Source: Candidatus Altarchaeales archaeon WOR_SM1_86-2 (GTDB lineage: Archaea; Altiarchaeota; Altiarchaeia; IMC4; MCBC01). From it: a stretch of 21,705 nt of DNA. Position numbers and translations under genes: made by a program. The stretch is taken from contig MCBC01000038.1 of NCBI GenBank assembly GCA_001723855.1, positions 1-21,705 on the forward strand, in the 5' to 3' direction. Of this stretch, positions 15,206 to 21,705 are shown piece by piece. A model generated the notes under the pieces. The model was given only the letters and a program-made list of their open reading frames with translations. It was not told the DNA's origin and did not search any database. The first letter of the stretch is position 1; each line of letters starts with the position of its first letter.

Positions 15206-15212
15206 TTTATAT
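15206..15212 (+). promoter_or_regulatory. TATA box for the DUF5678-like gene
   Basis: TTTATAT is centred about 27 bases before the ATG at 15236, the spacing of an archaeal TATA box to a leaderless start. No ribosome binding site is present. Confidence 0.5.
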
Positions 15213-15235
15213 TTCAAAATTAATAGTATAACAAG

Positions 15236-15436
15236 ATGGATGAAGAACTGAAGTGGTTTGCATCATTTCCAAAGGAATTAGAAAAGTTTAGGGGAAAACA
15301 CATTGCTTTAATAGGAAAAAAGGTTGTTGCCAGTGGTGACAATGCTATAAAAGTCCTTGAGTTGGCAAGAAAGAAATTCCCAACGAAAAATCCAATATTG
15401 GCGTTCGTGCCAAAGGAGGAAACTTTGATACTGTAG
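15236..15436 (+). CDS. Small DUF5678-like protein
   Basis: This 66-aa protein resembles the DUF5678 family of small archaeal and bacterial proteins, with a pattern of 'F/Y-x-G-K-x-I-A-L-I-G-K-K-V-V-A-S-G-D' (residues 18-34) followed by a helix with KVLELARKKFP and a final strand ILAFVPKEE. The family function is unknown. There are no cysteines and no signal peptide. It is transcribed in the same direction as its neighbours but separated from both by hairpin-rich spacers (191 and 183 bases), so it is probably its own transcription unit. Confidence 0.7.
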   Translation: MDEELKWFASFPKELEKFRGKHIALIGKKVVASGDNAIKVLELARKKFPTKNPILAFVPKEETLIL

Positions 15437-15514
15437 AATGGAATTCCCATATCAAAAAGAAGTTTCCGACATGAAAAATAGTATATTTATGTCCCTTCGT
15501 CAACATCATATAAT

Positions 15515-15578
15515 GAGCGGATATGCGATTCCGCTATCGCTCCATCAAAATTTGTCCTAACGGACAAACTTCGCATAT
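15515..15578. repeat. Long bulged palindrome with inner hairpins
   Basis: ATATGCGA (15521-15528) pairs with TCGCATAT (15571-15578). Inside lie GCGAT/ATCGC (15525-15529 and 15536-15540, overlapping the outer arm, so these are alternative folds) and TTTGTCC/GGACAAA (15551-15557 and 15562-15568, loop TAAC). The outer pairing extends with bulges (AATG.AGCGG against GCCAGCACATT). Bulged stems of this type resemble integron attC sites, but the core sites are not clear. Confidence 0.65.
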
Positions 15579-15589
15579 CTGCCAGCACA

Positions 15590-15597
15590 TTTAAACA
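15590..15597 (+). promoter_or_regulatory. Possible TATA element for the flavoprotein gene
   Basis: TTTAAA at the end of the palindromic spacer is about 27 bases before the ATG at 15620, fitting a leaderless transcript. Confidence 0.4.
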
Positions 15598-15619
15598 TAA
15601 ACAGGTACTAAAATAGAAA

Positions 15620-16862
15620 ATGCGTTATGTAATTATTGGCAATTCGTATGCGGGAGTATCTGCTGCGGAGGCTATCCGGGAAAACGACACCGGGGGGGAG
15701 ATAACAATTATCTCTGATGAGCGGTATAGTGTATATTCCCGCCCGCTGATATCTTATTATCTTGCCGGGAAGGTGGATGAAGAGGGTATGTGCTACCGTT
15801 CAAGGGATTTCTATAGAAAGATGAATGTCAATGCCATGCTGGGCAGGGAGGTGATTAAAGTTGATACGGACAAACGGATTGTAACTCTTTCCGGCGGAGA
15901 CGCGGTTTCGTACGATAAACTTCTCATAGCCACGGGAGGAAAACCGTTTGTTCCGCCAATGAAGGGGGCTGATGCAAAAGGCGTCTTTACTTTCACCACT
16001 TTTGATGACGCTAAAAAGCTGTATGATGCGGCAAAGAAAAGAGGTGCAAAGCATGCCGTTATTATTGGCGGCGGCTTGATTGGCTTGAAGGCATGCGAGG
16101 GGGTTAAAGCATCAGGGCTGAAGGTTACGATCGTTGAATTGGGAGAGCGGGTGCTTGCACTTGCTCTTGATGAAGAATCCGGGAGCATTGTCGGCAGACG
16201 GCTAAGAGAAGAAGGCGTCAATATAATAACAAGTTGACGATGGAAGGAAAATAGAATGTGAACTGGTTGTGGTTGCCATTGGTGTCAGACCAAATATTGA
16301 TATAATCAAGGATACCGAAATTAAAGTCAACAGGGGAATCGTGACAGATGAGTATATGCAAACTTCCGTTGAGGGTGTGTATGCCGCAGGTGACGTTGCC
16401 GAAGCCTATGATCTGGTCAATGACCGCAGCAATGTAATCGCTATCGTGCCCCTTGCTTATGACCAGGGCAGAACAGCCGGCTATAATATGGCGGGCGTTA
16501 ACCGTAAGTACACCGGGGGGGTGAGTATGAACTCCGTGGAGGTTTACGGTATTCCCGTAATGACGATGGGCATCACCCTGCCGGATGAAAATGATAAAAA
16601 AGAGATTTTGGTCTATAATGAGAGGGGAGTTTACAGGAAATTTATCCTCGATAATGGGGTGCTTGTTGGCGCCATACTGGTGGGGGAAGTAGATCACGGC
16701 GGCATTCTTACATTTATGATAAGAAATAAGATGAATATAAATCACTTAAAAGAGAGTCTTATCAAGGGTGATTTCTTATCACATATCGCGGAAATTGGAA
16801 GTGAAATTTCTAAAAACACTGCTCAGTGGCAAAAAGAAAATCATTTAATTCCTGATTTCTAA
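15620..16862 (+). pseudogene. NAD(P)/FAD-dependent oxidoreductase, frameshifted
   Basis: This is a pyridine-nucleotide-disulfide oxidoreductase of the NADH oxidase/CooF-associated type, in two frames. Part one (15620-16237, 205 codons) holds the FAD motif GNSYAG (7-12), ATGGKPFVPP (104-113) and the NAD motif GGGLIG (150-155), and ends at TGA just after EEGVNIITS. Part two, one base out of frame, resumes at about 16236 with DDGRKIECELVVVAIGVRPN and continues through YAAGDVAEAYDLV to 16862. Family members usually have some 10-20 more residues between these points, so a deletion removed them and shifted the frame. The rest is well kept, so the break looks recent, or is an assembly error. It probably served the CooF-like protein upstream. 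Confidence 0.82.
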
Positions 16863-17087
16863 CTGGCAATGTCAGGTTTAACATAAAAATTTTTGAAACA
16901 GAAAAAGAAATTCCCGGTTATTCGCAAAGTTGCAGGGGATCTTTTTTGAAAACAAAAAGTAAATCGACATGCTTCGATTGTATTTTTATTCATAAAATGT
17001 GATTATACATGTTAATCATTTATTTTTTAACTTATTTTTAAATACAAATATAATAATTAATAATTAATAATTTATTCCAATGTAAGA
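16863..17087. promoter_or_regulatory. Spacer and AT-rich promoter region before cassette 2
   Basis: There is no gene. It contains the recurring ACATAAAAATTTTTGAAA motif at 16881-16898 and then, from about 17030, an AT-only run with ATTAATA-like units repeated about three times just upstream of the oxidoreductase start. A TATA box is likely inside this run but cannot be picked out uniquely. Confidence 0.4.
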
Positions 17088-19460
17088 ATGGAGATTATGC
17101 AAAAACAAGAGTCAATAAAGGATTACGATGAAGTAAGGAGAACAACATGCGAAAACATGTGCGAGACCGGGTGCGGGATGAAAATATTTGTAAAAGACGG
17201 CAAGATCGTGGACATATTCGGGGATGATGAGCATCCCCAGAGCAAGGGATCCCTGTGCCCGAAAGGTTCTGCGTCGTTCCAGCACATCTACAATCCCATA
17301 AGGGTGAAATACCCGATGATCCGCGGGAGTCTTGATGATAAATTCAGGAGGGTTTCGTGGGATAAGGCACTGGATTTCGTTGCTGAAGGGTTGAAAGAAA
17401 CGGTAAAAAAATACGGGCCGGAAGCGCTCTACATTCACAGGACGGGAAGGTCATCGATGGGGCACAAATGGGGCGGCTCGAGATTCGGGAAACTTTTCGG
17501 GACACCCAACATTTTCGGGCAGGGACCGATATGTACGGAAGCGCCGGGGGTGGCGGCAAACTACACCTTCGGGGCAAAGGACCTCGGACGACTGATGAAC
17601 CCGTCGCAGGACTGGGTAAACAGCGGGTGCATAATGATCATAGGATCAAACATGGCTGCATGCGAGGTTATAACATTCAGATGGGTTCTTGACGCAAAAG
17701 AAAGGGGGGCTAAAGTGATTGTTGTTGACCCGAGGTTTAATGCCACGATGTCAAAGGCGGATATTGCAATGCGGCTTCGCCCCGGAACAGATGCCGCACT
17801 GGCGATGGCGATGGCAAATGTCATCATAAAGGAGGAATTGTATGACAAGAAATTTGTCAGTAAATGGGTAAAGGGCTTTGAAGAATGGGCGGAAGCATGC
17901 GGGGAATGGACCCCTGAAAAGGCAGAGAATGTGACGTGGGTTCCAAAAGAAACGATAATCGAAGCGGCAAGAACCTTTGCACTCAACACGCCGTCGCAGG
18001 TCACCGGGAACCTTGGAACAGCGCAGGTCTACAATTCGATAAATATCAACAGGTGCTACATTGGCTTGCTTGCATTAACAGGCAGCATCGGCGTTGAAGG
18101 CGGGGGATGGAACTGGCTGCATAACTGCCGCCCGCCTATAAGTATAGGCGAACCTATAAAGAAAGGGCGAACCTATACCGCACCCAAGAAACCCCCTCTT
18201 TCCGATAAGCTCGTACCCTGGGCGGATATGAGCGCGGGAGGGATTTTAAATCCTATTCTCACCGGAAAGCCGTACCCGATCAAAGCAATAATCTGGAACG
18301 GTAATTTAATGGCACAGCTCCCGAACGTCAATAAATTCAAAAAGGCGATGAAGAACATCGATATTGCGGTGCACCTTTCCATACACCCGAATTTAACCTA
18401 CCATCATGCTCACGCGGTATTTCCGATAAGCTCCTGGGTTGAAAGGGAAGGTTTAGTTCACCACGGCAACAACCGCCTGATGCAGTGGTATAACCAGATC
18501 ATAGAGCCGCTGTGGGAATGCAGGGCGGACATAGATTTCTGGGCGGGGCTTGCCGACCGCTTTGGATGGGAAGAGGAGTTCCCGTGGAGAAAGGATGTCA
18601 CAGAGAACGGCGGAAAAAAGGGCTGGAGAATTGATAAGAGAAAGATGACCGACTGGTTCAATTCAAACGAGCCGATGACTGCAGGCTGCATGAGCGATGT
18701 CCTTGACCCCGAAAAGAATCCTCCCGGGGGCATTATGTGGCCCTGCTACTCCCGCAAGGAGGCGGTTTTTGATAAAAGGCATAACGCTTCCGTTCGCGGG
18801 AAATGGATCATGTATAAAGACGAGCCTTATCCCGAATCAGACCCTCCCGGGCGTTTTCCAACACCTTCGGGAAAAATTGAGATAGCATCGGATGAGCTGG
18901 AAAATCTCGGCTGGGACAGGGTCCCGGTACACAGGGAGCCCAGCGAGACACCGATCGCAAGTCCTAAATTATATGAAAAATACCCGCTTGTGCTTTCCAC
19001 GGGAAGACTTGTCGCCCATTTCCATGAGATGGGTCACTGGTGGCCGTGGACTGCTGAAATAGAGCCGGACAGGTTCATACAGATCCATCCCGGGACGGCG
19101 AAAGTTCTTGGAATCGAGGACGGCGACATCGTAATCGCTGAAAACGGCAGGGGGCATATCGAGGGCCCGGCATGGGTCTCCGAGATGGTTGATCCAAGGG
19201 AGGTGTGGATTCCAGAGGGGTTCGATGAATTCCAGCCGTTTCATCCCTATGAAAGCGTCAATGTGCTGATCGATGACATCGTTAAGGATCCGGTATATAA
19301 CCAGCCCCAGTATAAGTGTGCACTCATCAGGGTTTATAAGAAGGGTGATGATGCGGATGCCTGTGCAGGGAAGGTTTATAATTTTATTAAACGGGAGTTT
19401 CCGGAATATAACACGGATGTTGACCTTGGCGTTTATGCAGAGCGAAAATTAACAGAGTAA
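17088..19460 (+). CDS. Mo/W-bisPGD oxidoreductase catalytic subunit, copy 2
   Basis: This 790-aa paralogue of the 7948-10410 protein is similar over its full length. The N-terminal [4Fe-4S] cysteines sit at identical positions (21, 25, 29, 57), then PKG. The likely ligand Cys149 lies in GPICTEAPG. The bisPGD blocks VDPRFNATMSKADIAMRLRP and TGNLGTAQVYNSININR, and TCENMCETGCGM near the start, mirror copy 1. Differences: Thr150 for Cys150, a shorter middle and C-terminus, and different residues in the region after CRPP. The two may use different substrates or be made under different conditions. It has no Tat signal. The start at 17088 matches the N-terminal length of copy 1. It is followed after 28 bases by its Fe-S partner. 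Confidence 0.9.
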   Translation: MEIMQKQESIKDYDEVRRTTCENMCETGCGMKIFVKDGKIVDIFGDDEHPQSKGSLCPKGSASFQHIYNPIRVKYPMIRGSLDDKFRRVSWDKALDFVAEGLKETVKKYGPEALYIHRTGRSSMGHKWGGSRFGKLFGTPNIFGQGPICTEAPGVAANYTFGAKDLGRLMNPSQDWVNSGCIMIIGSNMAACEVITFRWVLDAKERGAKVIVVDPRFNATMSKADIAMRLRPGTDAALAMAMANVIIKEELYDKKFVSKWVKGFEEWAEACGEWTPEKAENVTWVPKETIIEAARTFALNTPSQVTGNLGTAQVYNSININRCYIGLLALTGSIGVEGGGWNWLHNCRPPISIGEPIKKGRTYTAPKKPPLSDKLVPWADMSAGGILNPILTGKPYPIKAIIWNGNLMAQLPNVNKFKKAMKNIDIAVHLSIHPNLTYHHAHAVFPISSWVEREGLVHHGNNRLMQWYNQIIEPLWECRADIDFWAGLADRFGWEEEFPWRKDVTENGGKKGWRIDKRKMTDWFNSNEPMTAGCMSDVLDPEKNPPGGIMWPCYSRKEAVFDKRHNASVRGKWIMYKDEPYPESDPPGRFPTPSGKIEIASDELENLGWDRVPVHREPSETPIASPKLYEKYPLVLSTGRLVAHFHEMGHWWPWTAEIEPDRFIQIHPGTAKVLGIEDGDIVIAENGRGHIEGPAWVSEMVDPREVWIPEGFDEFQPFHPYESVNVLIDDIVKDPVYNQPQYKCALIRVYKKGDDADACAGKVYNFIKREFPEYNTDVDLGVYAERKLTE

Positions 19461-19488
19461 TCATTTATTAAAAAATCAAAATCAAAAA

Positions 19489-20100
19489 ATGGAGTTCGGC
19501 AGCAAAAAATTTGAGCAGGAAGGCAGGGAATCAAGGATCACGGAGCCAGGCAGTCCGGATCAGGTGGCAATGTTTGTAGACCTTGAAAGGTGCATCGGCT
19601 GCTTTGGCTGCGAAGTAAGCTGTAAGCTGGAGCATGACCTGCCCGTGGGCCCGAGAAGAATGAGGGTTATGCAGGTAGGTCCAAAAGAGGCGGGAGGGAA
19701 ATTGATGACCCTGTATCTTCCCATGAACTGCATGCACTGCGAAAAACCCGCGTGTGTTGAGGTCTGCCCTACAGGTGCGATGCAGAAGAGGTCGGACGGC
19801 ATAGTCTTTGTGGACGAGAAGGTGTGTATAGGGTGTAAAAGTTGTATTATCGCATGCCCCTCCGGATCTCCGCAGTATAATGCAAAAACAGGGAAAGTCA
19901 CGAAGTGCGATTACTGTATGGAAAGAGTTGATGCGGGGCTGTGGCCTTCCTGTGCAACAAAGTGTGCAATGAAAGCGCTGTCCTTTGGCAACATAAATGA
20001 ACTGTCAACGGTTACAAGAGAAAAAATGGCAAGGAGATTCGGTGAGATGTTCTTTGCAGAGAAGGAAGCGAAAGAGAATTTAGTTAAAATCAAAAGATAA
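19489..20100 (+). CDS. Four-cluster [4Fe-4S] electron-transfer subunit, copy 2
   Basis: This 203-aa paralogue of 10577-11203 has four complete motifs: Cys35-38-41-45, 81-84-89-93, 113-116-119-123 and 140-143-155-159. It should be the electron conduit of copy 2. It lies 28 bases after the catalytic gene and one base before the ACT-like gene, so all three are almost certainly on one transcript. There is no membrane anchor or signal sequence. Confidence 0.92.
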   Translation: MEFGSKKFEQEGRESRITEPGSPDQVAMFVDLERCIGCFGCEVSCKLEHDLPVGPRRMRVMQVGPKEAGGKLMTLYLPMNCMHCEKPACVEVCPTGAMQKRSDGIVFVDEKVCIGCKSCIIACPSGSPQYNAKTGKVTKCDYCMERVDAGLWPSCATKCAMKALSFGNINELSTVTREKMARRFGEMFFAEKEAKENLVKIKR

Positions 20101-20101
20101 A

Positions 20102-20335
20102 ATGAAGGTAGGAGTAATTGAATCAACACCCTTAAGGCTGGATTACATGAACGGCGATTTTGAAAAAGCCGAGGGTTTACTGAAGGAGGAAAATATAAAC
20201 ATAATTCACAGAACCGTTGCAACAGTTGAGCCGTATCACGCAACCATATTCGTGGATAAATCACGGGGCGATTCAGCAAAAAAGATTCTTGAGAAAAATA
20301 AGATTAAGATTTATCCGCCAAAGCCGTTCTTTTAG
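20102..20335 (+). CDS. Small ACT-like protein of the oxidoreductase cassette, copy 2
   Basis: This is the second 77-aa protein, the same length as copy 1 and collinear without gaps: MKVG, TP.R.DYMNGD, KA, TVA.VEPYHAT, GD.AKK.L, IK.Y.P.PF. The predicted element order is strand-helix-strand-strand-helix-strand. The spacing to the Fe-S gene (one base) suggests coupled translation and near-equal amounts, which favours a subunit or tight partner over a stand-alone regulator. Function unknown. Confidence 0.78.
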   Translation: MKVGVIESTPLRLDYMNGDFEKAEGLLKEENINIIHRTVATVEPYHATIFVDKSRGDSAKKILEKNKIKIYPPKPFF

Positions 20336-20343
20336 CTTCGAAC

Positions 20344-20370
20344 GTGCATAAAAATTTAAAAAAATTTCAT
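20344..20370. terminator. 3' motif and weak inverted repeat behind cassette 2
   Basis: GTGCATAAAAATTT is followed by A-rich sequence and AATTTCAT, so AAATTT-type arms can pair. The same kind of GTGCATAAA stretch follows the other ACT-like gene at 11588. Probable transcription end, by analogy. Confidence 0.4.
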
Positions 20371-20422
20371 CGTTGTTTTTATTTCAATAATCATAATTCT
20401 TCTAAAAATAGAGATAAAAAAA

Positions 20423-21705
20423 ATGACACAACAACAACCGATTTTGATACTCCCGGAGGGAGCATTCAGAACAACGGGCAGGGATGCCCAGAGAAATAAC
20501 ATTATGGCTGCTAAAGCAGTTGCCGAGATCGTGCGAACGACTTTAGGGCCCAAGGGAATGGATAAAATGATGGTGGACAGCCTGGGAGACATTGAGATAA
20601 CGAATGACGGCGCAACAATAGTTGATGAGATGAATGTTGATCATCCGGCTGCAAAAATGATCATAGAAGTGGCGAAGACCCAGGATGATGAAGTCGGGGA
20701 CGGAACCACCACTGCCGTGATATTAACCGGCGAGCTTTTAGCAAATGCCGAGAAATTGCTGGACATGCGCATACACCCCTCGATAATCGCCAGGGGGTAT
20801 CATATGGCAGCGGGGAAGGCACATGAGATCCTGGATAAGATCGGGACCAAGGTAACTATGGATGATAAGAATCTGCTTTTGTATATCGCAACAACGGCAA
20901 TGACGGGGAAAGGAAGCGAGGCAGCAAAGGAGGGTCTGGCGGAGCTGTGCGTTGAAGCGGTAAGACAGGTCGCTGAGGTGGATGAGAAGGGGAAAGTGTC
21001 GATTGACCTGGATGATGTGAAGGTCGAGAAAAAGCAGGGTGCAAGCGCCAAGGACTCGGAATTGATTCAGGGGGTAATCATCGATAAAGAAAGAGTGCAT
21101 TCGGGAATGCCCGGGAAAGTAAAGAATGCAAAGATAGCGCTGCTTGATTCCGCAATCGAGGTTAAAGGAACCGAGACCGACGCCTCTATCCGTATCACGG
21201 ATCCTGCGCAGCTGCAGAAATTCCTAGACAGGGAAGAGCAGATGTTGAGGGAGATGGTTGATCAAATCGCAAAAAGCGGTGCGAACGTACTTTTCTGCCA
21301 GAAGGGTATTGATGATCTCGCACAGCATTATCTGGCAAAAAAAGGAATCCTTGCTGTAAGAAGGGCAAAGAAATCGGATATGGAGAAATTATCAAAAGCG
21401 ACGGGAGCAGCCATCGTAACGAACCTTAAGGACCTGGCGGGAAAGGACCTGGGTAAGGCAAAAATGGTTGAGGAGGTCAAGATCTCAGGCGATGAAATGA
21501 TATTCGTGAGGGGCTGCAGGGACCCGAAGGCGGTGAGTTTATTGATAAGAGGCGGGACAGAGCACGTGGTGGATGAAATAGAGCGGGCAATAACGGACGC
21601 CCTTGGAGGAGTTGCTTCTGCGATAGAGGACGGGAAAGTTGTTGCCGGCGGCGGTGCGGTAGAGATCGCCCTGGCAAGAGGGTTAAGAGATTACAGTGAA
21701 ACAGT
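20423..21705 (+). CDS. Thermosome subunit (group II chaperonin), 3' end outside window
   Basis: The ATG at 20423 opens a frame that stays open to the window end: 427 codons of an expected ~545. It begins [13 protein letters not shown] and has the family blocks [16 protein letters not shown] and the ATP-binding GDGTT, followed by the apical region. Group II chaperonins form double-ring ATP-driven folding chambers in archaea. This is the clearest domain-level marker in the window. It lies 87 bases behind the ACT-like gene. The AT-rich leader contains no clear ribosome binding site. Confidence 0.96.
   Translation, partial: MTQQQPILILPEGAFRTTGRDAQRNNIMAAKAVAEIVRTTLGPKGMDKMMVDSLGDIEITNDGATIVDEMNVDHPAAKMIIEVAKTQDDEVGDGTTTAVILTGELLANAEKLLDMRIHPSIIARGYHMAAGKAHEILDKIGTKVTMDDKNLLLYIATTAMTGKGSEAAKEGLAELCVEAVRQVAEVDEKGKVSIDLDDVKVEKKQGASAKDSELIQGVIIDKERVHSGMPGKVKNAKIALLDSAIEVKGTETDASIRITDPAQLQKFLDREEQMLREMVDQIAKSGANVLFCQKGIDDLAQHYLAKKGILAVRRAKKSDMEKLSKATGAAIVTNLKDLAGKDLGKAKMVEEVKISGDEMIFVRGCRDPKAVSLLIRGGTEHVVDEIERAITDALGGVASAIEDGKVVAGGGAVEIALARGLRDYSET

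Noticed and set aside
11562..15619. CRISPR array
   Set aside because: The repeats are individual inverted repeats with different sequences; there is no regular direct repeat and spacer pattern.

Overview
The window is archaeal. It ends inside a group II chaperonin (thermosome) gene. Several genes have an AT-rich TATA-like element about 22-30 bases before the start codon and no clear ribosome binding site, as in leaderless archaeal transcripts. The gene content (HdrABC, Mo/W-bisPGD enzymes, a MOT1-type oxyanion transporter, many ferredoxin-like proteins) points to a strict anaerobe, plausibly a methanogen or a methane/alkane-oxidising relative. The sequence alone does not fix the lineage.

Layout. 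1-2538: palindromic DNA, a DDE transposase, and directly behind it the 3' part of an FtsX/MacB-type ABC permease with no N-terminus. 2595-7844 (minus strand): a MOT1-family molybdate/tungstate/sulfate transporter, then a tightly overlapping hdrA(-mvhD fusion)/ferredoxin/hdrC/hdrB operon. 7948-11561 (plus): a molybdopterin oxidoreductase, a four-cluster Fe-S subunit and a 77-aa ACT-like protein. 11562-13480: a hairpin-rich spacer, then a subtilase-fold protein lacking the catalytic Asp and His plus a small two-helix membrane protein, flanked by imperfect inverted repeats. 13553-16862: a TorD-like chaperone, a CooF/HycB-like Fe-S protein, a DUF5678-like small protein, and a flavoprotein oxidoreductase broken by a frameshift with apparent loss of sequence. 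17088-20335: a second copy of the three-gene cassette (oxidoreductase, Fe-S subunit, ACT-like protein), diverged and more compact. 20423-end: thermosome subunit, cut by the window edge.

How the genes may work together. The transporter supplies Mo or W, the TorD-like protein helps mature the catalytic subunits, and each catalytic subunit passes electrons to its own 4x[4Fe-4S] partner. No Tat signal, membrane anchor or quinone subunit is visible, so the complexes look cytoplasmic and soluble. The adjacent HdrA-MvhD/ferredoxin/HdrBC set has no hydrogenase or formate dehydrogenase gene here, so the Mo/W enzymes are candidate electron partners for flavin-based electron bifurcation or confurcation. 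That link is inference. The most interesting item is the duplicated three-gene cassette with its conserved 77-aa ACT-like protein. The second is the pseudo-subtilase/membrane-protein module between inverted repeats. A third theme is a dense set of short perfect hairpins, mostly with 3-4-base loops, confined to certain spacers.
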